Source: Blastocatellia bacterium (lineage in GTDB: Bacteria; Acidobacteriota; Blastocatellia; HR10; J050). From it: DNA of 48,054 nt. Below are positions 34,774 through 43,698 of this stretch, in pieces (positions within the stretch are counted from its first letter, which is position 1; every line of letters begins with the position of its first letter). The position numbers and the translations under genes are program-made. The stretch spans positions 1 to 48,054 of the forward strand of contig JALSQX010000042.1 in assembly GCA_026985075.1 (NCBI GenBank), given 5' to 3'. The notes under the pieces are model-generated. The model ran no database searches. It saw only the letters and a list, made by a program, of their open reading frames with translations, and was not told where the DNA came from.

Positions 34774-34834
34774 TCCACATGGAGAGCCTTCCTCCCATGT
34801 GGAGCGAGTGGCGCAAGTTAGCAACTTGCGCCAC
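34774..34834. repeat. REP-like palindromes in the gap before the sigma factor
   Basis: The interval 34674-35029 has no gene I can support. It holds a perfect 27-mer hairpin at 34808-34834 (GTGGCGCAAGTT, loop AGC, then its reverse complement) and a second hairpin TCCACATGG (34774-34782) / CCATGTGGA (34795-34803). Part of the first (GTGGCGCAAG) recurs at 29432. These look like dispersed REP-type elements. Confidence 0.6.
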
Positions 34835-34968
34835 ATCACGTCGTCCGCGGTAGATGCGAGTCCCTGGGTGATCCTCGGACAACGTTTGTCCCCCTGAAGC
34901 TCGCCAGCCCGTGAATGCGCATTGGCGCCGGTCACTTCCACTGGGCGCGGCGGCTGACGCACCGGCGC

Positions 34969-35001
34969 TTGTTGGGGTCATCCCTCCGTGGTATACTACG
35001 G
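34969..35001 (+). promoter_or_regulatory. Promoter of the ECF sigma gene with palindromic -10
   Basis: TTGTTG (34969-34974), 17 bp, TATACT (34992-34997). The -10 sits in the near-palindrome CCGTGGTATACTACGG (34986-35001), which may be an operator. Transcript start is expected about 25 nt before ATG 35030. Confidence 0.45.
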
Positions 35002-35029
35002 GTGATTTCCCATACGTACTGAGCGTCCG

Positions 35030-35605
35030 ATGAAGAAGAGGGGGAGCATCTCCAGGCAGGAATTGCATCACCTGTTCGCACGCGCTCACCACGGCGACCG
35101 CGAGGCGCGAGAAAAAATTTTTTCTCTTTTACGCGGGAGATTTCTGGCCGTGGCGAAATATAAATTAATGGAGGACGATGTTGAGGACGCTGTCCAGGAG
35201 GCGCTCATGGTTGTGCATGAGCATTTTTCAGAACTGGCGAACGTGGACCAATTAATGGCTTTCACATTTGGTGTCCTGCGCCATAAGATCGGCAACATTT
35301 ATCGAAGACGGGCGCGGCGGGAGCGCTATCGCGTGAGGCTGGAAGAGGCTCCCGAACCGACCTATTACATGGACGGAGCGTTAGACGCCGCTCAGTTGGA
35401 TCGACTCATGCTCCAGGCCATTCAAAGACTGGGGGCGAGGAAGCCTGAATGTCGAGCGATGCTGTTGGGCTTGCGCGAAGGGCTGAGCATTGATGATTTC
35501 TCTCGCCGATGGCGACTCTCCCGGTCCGCGCTCGACAAGCGCTTGGCTCGTTGTCGACGAGCCCTGCGACGCATGTTACGGGAGGAGTATGGCTTGCACC
35601 TATGA
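35030..35605 (+). CDS. ECF-type RNA polymerase sigma factor
   Basis: A 191-residue sigma factor. Region 2 spans residues 15-90 (LFARAHHGDREAREKIF, DVEDAVQEALMVV, FTFGVLRHKIGNIYRRR) and region 4 spans 125-185 (LGARKPECRAMLLGL, SIDDFSRRWRLSRSALDKRL), which recognise the -10 and -35. No obvious extra domain. It is followed 80 nt later by a zinc-finger anti-sigma with TPRs and then the CHAT gene, so it probably controls that cluster. Its start lacks a clear Shine-Dalgarno. The matching target promoter is not known from this window. Confidence 0.88.
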   Translation: MKKRGSISRQELHHLFARAHHGDREAREKIFSLLRGRFLAVAKYKLMEDDVEDAVQEALMVVHEHFSELANVDQLMAFTFGVLRHKIGNIYRRRARRERYRVRLEEAPEPTYYMDGALDAAQLDRLMLQAIQRLGARKPECRAMLLGLREGLSIDDFSRRWRLSRSALDKRLARCRRALRRMLREEYGLHL

Positions 35606-35684
35606 TCTCGATCAGGCGACCCATATTAACCTCATGCTGTGTGGCGGATTCCACGGTTGAGGGAGGGTCGAAGGAGCGAGGATA

Positions 35685-36530
35685 ATGAAATGTACAGATC
35701 CACGACTTCAGCGATTGATCACTCGATATGAGCTGGGCGCTCTGGAGCCATCCGAGCGAGAACAATTTGCCGCTCATCTGCTCCAGTGCGACGAGTGCTA
35801 TAACGAAGTCTACGCCATGGAGCCATTCATGGCGCCAATCCGTGAGCGCCGGGGAGCCATCCTACGCGGGGAGAAGACGGCCGATCCCACCATTCTCTCC
35901 ACGGTCATCGATGAGGGAGCGCAGCTACCCTTCTGGTTGCGAAAATCGGTGTTGGCGGCGGCATCACTGCTCGTGATGATCGGTGCAGGGGTCTTATATT
36001 TGTCTTCGACGAGATGGTCGCCCGTCCCGAGCGGAACCAGGCCTCCCGGATCTGAGTCACCTGCCTCCGAAGCGACCGATCACCTCCCATCGCCGTGGAA
36101 GGAGTTGGCCATTCCCAAGCCCGACTATATCCCAGCGAGCGGAGGAGCGGTGCTCCGCGACGACCGGTCGGCAATGGCCTTCGAGCGCGCGATGGCCGCC
36201 TATCAGGAGAACCGGTTCGCTGCGGCAGCAGAGCAACTGGAGGTCGTCAGTCGGCTCGATCCAGAGCATGCTGAGGCGCATTTTTATTGGGGCGTGTCGC
36301 TGTTGCTGGCGGGCCACAGCCGGGAAGCCTTGCCTGCTCTTAAACAGGCTGTTCAATTGAGTGCCGGTGCCGAGCGCGAGCGGGCGCGCTACTATCTGGC
36401 GCTGGCCTATCTGAAAACGGATCATCCCAAATCGGCGCTCGCCGAACTGGAGGTCATCATCAAAATGAATGGGCCATATCGAGCCGATGCCGAGCGGCTG
36501 AAGCGAGTTATCGTCGAGGTACCTCAATAA
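35685..36530 (+). CDS. Zinc-finger anti-sigma-like membrane protein with TPR domain
   Basis: A 281-residue predicted anti-sigma factor. Residues 8-45 carry an HxxxCxxC zinc-finger (HLLQCDECYNEVY) used to hold the ECF sigma. A single TM helix follows near residues 85-107 (KSVLAAASLLVMIGAGVLYL). The periplasmic part has three or so TPR-like repeats (FERAMAAYQENRFAAAAEQLE, AEAHFYWGVSLLLAGHSREA, RARYYLALAYLKTDHPKSAL). A signal received by the TPRs could release the sigma. It starts at ATG 35685 behind GGAGCGAGG, 80 nt after the sigma gene. Confidence 0.85.
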   Translation: MKCTDPRLQRLITRYELGALEPSEREQFAAHLLQCDECYNEVYAMEPFMAPIRERRGAILRGEKTADPTILSTVIDEGAQLPFWLRKSVLAAASLLVMIGAGVLYLSSTRWSPVPSGTRPPGSESPASEATDHLPSPWKELAIPKPDYIPASGGAVLRDDRSAMAFERAMAAYQENRFAAAAEQLEVVSRLDPEHAEAHFYWGVSLLLAGHSREALPALKQAVQLSAGAERERARYYLALAYLKTDHPKSALAELEVIIKMNGPYRADAERLKRVIVEVPQ

Positions 36531-36550
36531 AGCCACAGAGGTCCAGAGTC

Positions 36551-36952
36551 ATGAATGACATGAACAGACTGACCGGACAGATGATCGGCTGTGCTATTGA
36601 GGTGTACCGTCACCCGGGACCCGGACTTCTCGATGTGATCTGTGAGGCGGCATTATGTATCGAATGGAAAGCGGCCGGCTTGACATACAAACGATAGCCT
36701 GCTTTCCCGTCTTTACATAAGGGAAGAACGGTTGAGCCGTATTGCCTCGATTTGGTCGTGGAGGACGCCGCTATGGTGGAACTCAACCGCGTTGAGCGAT
36801 TCAATCCCATCTTCGAAGCCCACGTTTTTATCTCTCTGAAAGTCACGGGAGCAAAAACCGGGTTGTTGAGCAACGTTGACTCGCGATTCCTGCAAGATGG
36901 AATCAAGAGATTTATTCTTTCTCTCTATAGTGGCGGGAGATATTGGCCATGA
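36551..36952 (+). pseudogene. Decayed GxxExxY (PD-(D/E)XK-like) gene
   Basis: The frame from ATG 36551 reads LTGQMIGCAIEVYRHPGPG, the start of GxxExxY proteins, then stops at TAG 36695. In the same frame it resumes as YCLDLVVEDAAMVELN, EAHVFISLKVTGAKTGLLSN and FLQDGIKRFILS, the rest of that family. Besides the stop, the name motif is changed (GLLDVIC) and the core VELK lysine is Asn. The final TGA (36950-36952) overlaps the ATG of the CHAT gene. Intact members are about 120-130 residues long. It is thus an inactive remnant. Confidence 0.8.
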
Positions 36953-39909
36953 GATGGAGCTGGAAGCTGTTCTTCTTTGGCGTATTCCTGATCATATGGG
37001 CGGCGCCGGGATATGACCGATTGCCACCAGAACGTATTATTCATCTTGACGAGCGCCGTGAAGGCACCTTTCGCCCCAGAGATCCGATCAGAAGAGCCCC
37101 GCCGCGCGGACCCGCACATCGCTGGGCATTCAACGGCCAGGCGGGACAACAGATCACGATTATTGCCGAGTCCTATGAGTTCGATACCTATTTGTTGCTC
37201 ATCGATCCCCGAGGAGAGCAGATCGCCTGGAGCGATGATAGTGATGGATTGTTCAATGCGCGGATTCGCGCGACGCTCCCGGCGGCAGGACGCTACAGGG
37301 TGATCGTCTGCGGCGTCAATGCCGATCAATACGGTACGTATTGGCTCTCGTTGGAGGAAGGCGATCGCGAAGCCGATTGGAGCGAGGAAGCCGTCTCCAC
37401 TTATTATCGGCGAGGGATCGAGTGGGCCGAACGCCGAAAGAGTCGACGCGCCCTGAGTTGGGTGAATCTGGCTGTGGGGAGATACTTCCGCGAGCGTCGA
37501 CAGTGGGAACGCGCCGAGCAGCATTATGCGCAGAGCCTGACCGCCGCTCGAGAGGCCGATTTCCTGTACGGCCAATGGGCCGTCGCGCTGGAACGGGGCA
37601 CGTTGTTGACCCAGCGCATGCGGTATGATCAGGCAGTTGGTGAGCTTCAACGGGCCCTGGAGTTGGGCAGAAAGCTGCGGGCCGCTGATCAGGCTGAAGC
37701 CCTCGTCTCAGTCCAACTTGGCGATCTTTACTACTACATGGACAGGGAGGAGCTCGCAGAGATTTATTATCAAAACATCGCTGAGCTCGTCGAGCAGACC
37801 GGGTTTCCGTCTACCTCATCGGCCCGACTCTACATCTCATTGTTTAACTTTGTTCGTCTCCAAGATAAGGAGAGGGCCATTAAATATGCGCGAAAGGCTT
37901 ATGCCTTACGCGGAGGAGTGGATCCACTATTCAAATTCCAGGCAATCTTCACTCTGGCTGATGCTTATTCTCTGTCGGGCAGGTCCGAAGAGGGACTCAG
38001 ACTAGCGACTGAAGCTCGTCACCTCGCCCATCGTCTCGGCTGCACAGGGGAGGAAACCTTCATGCTCATTTGGATGAGCATGGAATATTACCGCTTGAAT
38101 CGTATCGAACAAATGATCTCTAGGGCTCGTGAGGCAGTTGAGTTAACGGGTCCAGACAATGAAGACCCTGAGCCTCGGCGAGTTGCTTTACAACTCCAGG
38201 CCGATGGGGAGATGCTGAGAGGAAACTACGAGGGGGCTCTTCAATTGTGCTTAGAAGCCCTTCGGACAACAGAAAGGGCTTGGGTGAGGGAGCCTGTCGA
38301 GGAATTGCAGTGGAACTATCTCGCTCAATCAAAAGCAATCTGTACTCAGATCATTATGAACCTGTACGCCTTGAATCTCCGTCATCCGAACCGCGAGTAC
38401 GCCCGTCAGGCTTTTGATTTCGCCGAGCGTAGTCGTAGTCGTTCATTATTACAACAATTGAGAATCGAGCAGGAATATCCGGACGCCTCGAAGAAGGCTT
38501 CCTGGCTCGATCGAGATCAGCGACTTTTAGAAAAGATCTCAGCTCTCGAGCGAGAGCTGGTGCTTTTGCGCGCCGGAGGTCAAGCGGATCACGCCACCCT
38601 CGATCGCCTGGAAGAGCGGCGGGCCCGTCTTGTCGGAGAGCGCATGCGGCTTCAAGCTGAGATCCGGCAGACTATGACCAATACCTATCACGCCGCTCAA
38701 TTGTCTCCTCTCACGGCCGAGCAGGTGCAAAAAGAGTTTCTCGCCGCTCATCCGAACACGGCCATTCTCTTTTATCAACTGGGCATTCAAGAGAGCTTCC
38801 TCATCGTCCTCACGCGCGAGAACGCAGGACTTTTCAAGCTGCCCGATTGGACGACTATTGGCGAAACCGTGGCCGAATGGCGCGCCTACATTCGCCTGCA
38901 ATTAAAGCCGGCCGGACGAACGGCGACGGCTCTTCGCGACTATGCCCGCATCGCCCATCGACTCTATGAAATGCTCGTCAGACCGGCCGCTCGGATCATT
39001 CGAAGTCGTGATCTCATCATCGTGCCGGATCGGGCACTGTATCAACTCGCTTTCGAAGGATTAATCGTTTCCCAACCAGAGCGCATTGAGGATCTCGGTC
39101 AACTCCATTATCTGGTCGAGGATCACTCCGTTACCTATGCGCCCTCAATCTCCGCTCTTGCAGAGATTGAACGACGACAACAGCGCAGAGTCGCGAAGGC
39201 GACAAAGAAGTTACTTCTACTGGGCGATGCTGTATTTAATGAACGTGATCCGCGGATGGTCCAAAAAAGACCGGTCAAACCTGACCAAGATGAGACACGA
39301 ACTATGGCCTATGGTGCCCGATTGCGTGCTGGGCTTCACCGGCTACCAGCCACTCGCAATGAGATACTCAGTATCGCCCGGCTCGCTGAAAGTTACCAAT
39401 GGAGTCCAGATGTATGGCTTGGTTTTGAAGCGAGCGAGCGGAATCTCAAGACGAAGGATTTATCTGTATATGGCTTGGTACATTTGGCGACCCACGCTAT
39501 CGCTGATCCAGTAGTTGGTGACTTTTCCGGTATCATTCTCTCGGTGAGCGAAGGTCATTCTGATGATGACGGGTTGCTTACGGCGGCTGAGGTTTCTCAC
39601 CTTCGATTGGGGGCAGATCTCGTCGTATTGAGTGGATGCGCAACTGGCGATGGTCAAGTGACCAAAGCTGAAGGCGTCGTCGGACTGAGTCGCGCCTTTC
39701 TCATTGCCGGAGCCCGCCGAGTCTGTGCCTCTCTCTGGAAGGTCGAAGATGATGCAACACGACAATTAATGATCTTGTTGTATCGTCATCTCCTCACGAG
39801 AGGACAATCACTCGCTCATGCCCTGCAGCAAGCAAAAATCAAATTCCTCCGTCGAGGCCGCCTGCCTTTCTTCTGGGCGCCATTTGTCCTTATCGGAGCC
39901 CCTGATTGA
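36949..39909 (+). CDS. PPC-TPR-CHAT domain protein
   Basis: A 986-residue protein. A signal peptide or N-anchor (MRWSWKLFFFGVFLIIWA) precedes a PPC-like beta domain (about 45-140: WAFNGQAGQQITIIAESYEF). A long TPR array covers about 145-520. A coiled coil follows, then the CHAT domain (about 580-985), a caspase-like protease fold. Its dyad candidates are H849 in HLATHAIADP and C897 in VVLSGCATGDG. CHAT proteins may act as proteases in stress or death pathways. ATG 36949 follows GCGGGAGA. It is downstream of the ECF sigma/anti-sigma pair, likely under their control. The substrate is unknown. Confidence 0.9.
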   Translation: MRWSWKLFFFGVFLIIWAAPGYDRLPPERIIHLDERREGTFRPRDPIRRAPPRGPAHRWAFNGQAGQQITIIAESYEFDTYLLLIDPRGEQIAWSDDSDGLFNARIRATLPAAGRYRVIVCGVNADQYGTYWLSLEEGDREADWSEEAVSTYYRRGIEWAERRKSRRALSWVNLAVGRYFRERRQWERAEQHYAQSLTAAREADFLYGQWAVALERGTLLTQRMRYDQAVGELQRALELGRKLRAADQAEALVSVQLGDLYYYMDREELAEIYYQNIAELVEQTGFPSTSSARLYISLFNFVRLQDKERAIKYARKAYALRGGVDPLFKFQAIFTLADAYSLSGRSEEGLRLATEARHLAHRLGCTGEETFMLIWMSMEYYRLNRIEQMISRAREAVELTGPDNEDPEPRRVALQLQADGEMLRGNYEGALQLCLEALRTTERAWVREPVEELQWNYLAQSKAICTQIIMNLYALNLRHPNREYARQAFDFAERSRSRSLLQQLRIEQEYPDASKKASWLDRDQRLLEKISALERELVLLRAGGQADHATLDRLEERRARLVGERMRLQAEIRQTMTNTYHAAQLSPLTAEQVQKEFLAAHPNTAILFYQLGIQESFLIVLTRENAGLFKLPDWTTIGETVAEWRAYIRLQLKPAGRTATALRDYARIAHRLYEMLVRPAARIIRSRDLIIVPDRALYQLAFEGLIVSQPERIEDLGQLHYLVEDHSVTYAPSISALAEIERRQQRRVAKATKKLLLLGDAVFNERDPRMVQKRPVKPDQDETRTMAYGARLRAGLHRLPATRNEILSIARLAESYQWSPDVWLGFEASERNLKTKDLSVYGLVHLATHAIADPVVGDFSGIILSVSEGHSDDDGLLTAAEVSHLRLGADLVVLSGCATGDGQVTKAEGVVGLSRAFLIAGARRVCASLWKVEDDATRQLMILLYRHLLTRGQSLAHALQQAKIKFLRRGRLPFFWAPFVLIGAPD

Positions 39910-39915
39910 AAGATA

Positions 39916-39961
39916 GCGAGTGACAAATGGTGAGAGAAGGTGCCCGTCACTGGTCACTCGC
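39916..39961. terminator. Inverted repeat after the CHAT gene
   Basis: GCGAGTGAC (39916-39924) pairs with GTCACTCGC (39953-39961), 28 nt apart, starting 7 nt after the stop codon. TTTTAAG follows about 6 nt later. Plausible terminator for the sigma-CHAT transcript. Confidence 0.5.
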
Positions 39962-40707
39962 CACCGGTTTTAAGACGACATGGCTGGCATGCTGCTATTG
40001 ACAGCAGGTCAATCCTCTCTCACAACACCAGGTTCGTGAAGGGGGGAGTTCATTTTGTCCAGACATCTGCATCATTGCCGGTGGCTCCGGATCGGGCTCA
40101 GATTTTCCCGCCGGGTTCATCAGAAGCATGCTCAAAAACAAGATCGCCATCATCCATCTGATCATCAACATCGCATTCCCTCCTCTGATCGAAAATGATG
40201 GATTCTGTGGGCGCTGGAGATAGATTTTCCCCAGCAGCGCGCTGGCCCGATAACCGCTCTGTGGCAGCTCGGTCGCGCTCTCTCATCCTGGCCTGAGCGC
40301 TCAGGTCTCTTCGGTTTTCGGTTCGAACCGGCTGAGGCCCTCAGCCTCTTCCCACTTTCATAATTTCGCCAGGCGTGGTTTTCTCCCCCTGACGGAGAAA
40401 AAATCAGACTCAGCGACCAGCTCAGCGGACTTCTTGACGATCTCTCGCCACCGAGACACAGAGGCGCAGCGCCCGGAACGTTTCAGCCACCAGGAAGCAC
40501 AAGCATCACAAAGGATCACTCATGGCGCTCGGGAACCACACCGAAGGGATGAGCAGGGCTCTTTTCGAGGGAGTCTCCTGCGGCGGTTCGCGACGATGAG
40601 GGAGAAGGCGAGCCATCGTCCATGGTCCATCGTTTCTTTAAAAAAATTTCATCGGGGCGGGAGATTTGGCCGTCTGGTGAAATATATATAGATGGGGAGG
40701 GAAAGTG
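39962..40707. other. Gene-free, palindrome-rich interval
   Basis: I support no gene here. Notable structures include CCTGAGCGCTCAGG (40292-40305), CGGTTCGAACCG (40319-40330), GGCTGAGG-C-CCTCAGCC (40330-40346) and TTTTCTCC/GGAGAAAA (40379-40401). A CACAGAGG-type token (40445-40467) resembles one at 36533. An AT-rich stretch (40680-40692) then precedes GGGGAGGGAA and the AraC-type gene. Confidence 0.55.
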
Positions 40708-41220
40708 ATGATGGACAATCCCAAGCCAGACATCTCTCTCACCGTCGAGGGACTCACGCCGGGTGACGGTCGGTGGTGGCATCCGGCACTCCGACGAGCG
40801 TTGCGCCTGGTCATGCGCGATCTAGCCGAGCCGGTCTCGTTCGCGGCCGTGCTGGCCGTGGCCGGTGTGAGCAAGTCGTACTTTTGCGCGCTCGCGCAGC
40901 AGACCTTCGGCATGAGCTTCATGCGTCTGGTCAGACGACTGCGGGTGAGACGGGCGGCCGAGCTGCTGACCACGACGTCTCAATCCATCACCGAGATCGG
41001 TCATGCCGTGGGTTTTGGTGATCTCCGGCAGTTCGAGCGCGCCTTTCATCAGGTCTACGGCTGCGCTCCGACAGCCTATCGGCGCCGAATTCGAGAAGAA
41101 TGGCAGCAGGAATTTCTACACAGTTTAAGCGAGGCGAAAAAATCGGACTGGATGACGAAAAGACCGGACTCTTCACCGAGCCAATGTCAGCGAAACGTCA
41201 TATCATCCAGCATGAAATGA
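40708..41220 (+). CDS. AraC-family HTH regulator
   Basis: A 170-residue transcription factor with only the DNA-binding part of AraC proteins: residues 25-125 contain HPALRRALRLVMRDLAEPVS, the first HTH (VLAVAGVSKSYFCALAQQTF) and the second HTH (SITEIGHAVGFGDLRQFERAF), ending in YGCAPTAYRRR. No sugar- or ligand-binding N-domain is present, so a ligand is not expected. A charged tail follows. ATG 40708 has GGAGG 7 nt upstream. Its stop overlaps ATG 41217 (ATGA), so it is coupled to the membrane-protein gene and probably governs this operon. Confidence 0.85.
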   Translation: MMDNPKPDISLTVEGLTPGDGRWWHPALRRALRLVMRDLAEPVSFAAVLAVAGVSKSYFCALAQQTFGMSFMRLVRRLRVRRAAELLTTTSQSITEIGHAVGFGDLRQFERAFHQVYGCAPTAYRRRIREEWQQEFLHSLSEAKKSDWMTKRPDSSPSQCQRNVISSSMK

Positions 41221-41228
41221 GGATGGTT

Positions 41229-43697
41229 ATGAACGGGATGAATGACTCCTTGATCCTTCACCGATCGGTGCGCAATGCACTAGGGGCGCTGAGCCTTTTG
41301 AGCGCCTTCGGGTTCATCACCAATAATCTTGGACCGCTCGCGCCGGAGTTAAGCGCATTGCTCGCGCTCTTATCGTTAACCTTTTTTGTTTCGCTGCATT
41401 TTCCCAAGCGAGCGGCCAGCTTCAAGGGATGTTCGAAGACGTTGCTTTTGCTCGGAGTTGGTGCGTTAACCGCGGCTTTCATACTCTGGATGATCGGTGG
41501 CCAGATCGAGCGCTGTTTGGCTGTCGTTTTCCTTCTTCTCTCGTTGAGCTGGATCAGCAAAGCTTTCGGCGATGCACAGGCCACACTCTCTGTTTCTCTG
41601 TTAGCCGCTTTGCTCATCAGCTTGTATGTGATTCTCTATCAGTACGTCCCTCCTTTGTGGTTCGGTGTTCAGGCTACGTCGCGACTCTTTTCTCAAAGCA
41701 TTTCTCATTTGGTTGGAAAGGAGATGCAGTTCGGAGCGACCGCTTCAGGCTTCCACCTGTTAATTTTCTTCCTTTTATACACGCTCAGCTTCTTTTGGCT
41801 GGTGACGCAACGGTCTGGGAAGGCTCTGCTCGGCATCGTTGGGCTTGGGATCTTTGTTCATGCTCTCTATCTCATTATTCATGATCCGATCTTCGTCCCA
41901 CTTCTGAAGCTGTTCGAGAACCCATATCATGTAGGTCACAGTCACTATAGGCCCTATACCATCACCGCTCTCAATACTCCGATCTTCTTTCTGGGCTTAC
42001 TTTGGATTTTGCTCTTCTTGCTTGTGCGAACATGGTCAGTGCGGGAGCCTCAGGAGCCCGCTCATCGCTCAGTCCATATGATCATAGGTGCTGGCTTGGT
42101 GGGCCTGGGGATGATAGTCCTGACGTATTGTCCCATAGAAACAGAGACGGGCGGCAAAGTACTTCTCTATGACAGGGGAGTCGTGAACTGGGATCGTCCA
42201 GTGTTTGGCAAGTATGGGGAGCGCAGCGGTGGTATGTTTGGCATGTTGCCGGAATTTTTGCAAGCAGCTGGATTTATTGTGAAACAGAGCCCGATTATCT
42301 CAGACGCCATTCTGAATGACTGTCGGGTGCTAGTCATCATCAATCTCCAACACCCCTTCGCTCCCGAGGAACATGCGGCCATCTGGCGATTTGTCAGGAA
42401 GGGGGGGGCGCTCCTGGCGCTTGGAGATCATACAGGTCTTGGGGGGATTCGTGAGCCACTTAACGAACTGCTTCGGCCCGCCGGAATTGAGTTCCGTTTC
42501 GACAGCGCGCATTACATCGGGGACTGGGATCACGCCTTCGAGATTCTCCCTCATCCAACGACTCGAAGAGTGCTGGCCGATCGTGGACTGGGCATATCTG
42601 TGGGTGCTTCGCTGAAGATCTCCGCATCGGTGACCCCCGTCGTCATTGGCAAATATGGGTTCTCAGACCTGGGCAATGCTAACAATACGCGCCGGGCCTT
42701 CTTGGGCGACCGAACGTACAATCCGGGCGAAGCGTTAGGTGATCTTGTCCTGGTAGCGGCCACCCGATATGGGCGGGGCAAGGTTATGGTCTTTGGGGAC
42801 ACCTCGCCATTTCAGAACGGCACGCTCGTTAAAACTCACCGATTTGTGCGAAATGTCTTTGATTGGTTGGCGACTCGATCGGACGCAGATCCATTTCCAT
42901 CTCGTATCTTCATCGGCCTCTCCTCTCTTTTGGCGGGTAGCGGGCTGCTTATGATCACTGCGCCGATCTCTATGGGCATTTCTTCGCTGGTTGGAGCCTT
43001 ACTTTCGGGAGTCATCGTAACCGGAATCCTTCTTCCGTTCGGAGATGAAGAAAAGCTATTGCAAGGAAAGATGGCTTATATCGACCTCTCTCATCTGGAG
43101 CGAGTGAACCTCGCCTATTGGGATGACGACGCTTTCTTAGGGTTATCCTACAACTTGATGCGTAACGGATTCTTGCCGCTAGAGATGGATCGCTTCTCTG
43201 AAAAGGCCCTTCGGAGCGGCGAGGTCTTCATTGTGCTGGCGCCAACCAAACCATTCTCTCGTTCTGAGGTCCGCGCTCTCACGCAATATGTCCGTGAAGG
43301 AGGAACGGTTCTTTGGTGTACTGGGTGGGAGGAAGCGCGAGGGTCACAGCGAGTGCTCCAAGCATTTGGGTTCGAGTTGGAGGATATCCCACTCGGGCCG
43401 GTCAGACCTGAGAGCAATACGGCTGGCCTGCATTTTTATAAGGCCTGGCCCATCCGCCTGAACGATCAGCAACGAGCTGACGTCCTCTGTTCTTTCAAAG
43501 AGCCGGCCTACCCCCTCATTGTGGAACGGGTATATGGCTCTGGCCGGTTCATTCTCGTGGGGGATGCTGGCTTTTTGCTTAACGCCAATCTGGAATCACT
43601 GAAGAGTTATCGTCCAGAAAACATTGCGTTCTTGAAAGAGCTGCTTCGAGCCGAATCCGGTGGCGAGCGGGTGGCTCTGAAAACGAAGGAGGAGTGA
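41229..43697 (+). CDS. Large membrane protein with two GATase1-like domains (paralogue 1)
   Basis: An 822-residue protein of unknown function. Residues 1-310 contain about eight TM helices. A soluble alpha/beta domain follows (about 315-545: KVLLYDRGVVNWDRP, VRKGGALLALGDHTGLGG, YGRGKVMVFGDTSPF), two TM helices (LAGSGLLMITAPISMGI region), and a second similar domain to the end (YVREGGTVLWCTGW, GSGRFILVGDAGF). These resemble GldG/DUF4350 GATase1-like domains, which lack glutaminase residues. Start chosen at ATG 41229 behind GAGGA; 41217 and 41223 are alternatives. It shares architecture with the next gene, 1 nt away. Confidence 0.8.
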   Translation: MNGMNDSLILHRSVRNALGALSLLSAFGFITNNLGPLAPELSALLALLSLTFFVSLHFPKRAASFKGCSKTLLLLGVGALTAAFILWMIGGQIERCLAVVFLLLSLSWISKAFGDAQATLSVSLLAALLISLYVILYQYVPPLWFGVQATSRLFSQSISHLVGKEMQFGATASGFHLLIFFLLYTLSFFWLVTQRSGKALLGIVGLGIFVHALYLIIHDPIFVPLLKLFENPYHVGHSHYRPYTITALNTPIFFLGLLWILLFLLVRTWSVREPQEPAHRSVHMIIGAGLVGLGMIVLTYCPIETETGGKVLLYDRGVVNWDRPVFGKYGERSGGMFGMLPEFLQAAGFIVKQSPIISDAILNDCRVLVIINLQHPFAPEEHAAIWRFVRKGGALLALGDHTGLGGIREPLNELLRPAGIEFRFDSAHYIGDWDHAFEILPHPTTRRVLADRGLGISVGASLKISASVTPVVIGKYGFSDLGNANNTRRAFLGDRTYNPGEALGDLVLVAATRYGRGKVMVFGDTSPFQNGTLVKTHRFVRNVFDWLATRSDADPFPSRIFIGLSSLLAGSGLLMITAPISMGISSLVGALLSGVIVTGILLPFGDEEKLLQGKMAYIDLSHLERVNLAYWDDDAFLGLSYNLMRNGFLPLEMDRFSEKALRSGEVFIVLAPTKPFSRSEVRALTQYVREGGTVLWCTGWEEARGSQRVLQAFGFELEDIPLGPVRPESNTAGLHFYKAWPIRLNDQQRADVLCSFKEPAYPLIVERVYGSGRFILVGDAGFLLNANLESLKSYRPENIAFLKELLRAESGGERVALKTKEE

Positions 43698-43698
43698 G

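Noticed and set aside
39940-40286. Short frames in the gap after the CHAT gene
   Set aside because: No recognisable protein features; palindromes dominate the region.
40260-40346. tRNA-like stretch with GGTTCGAACC
   Set aside because: The T-arm-like sequence is present, but no acceptor stem, D-stem or anticodon stem can be paired around it.
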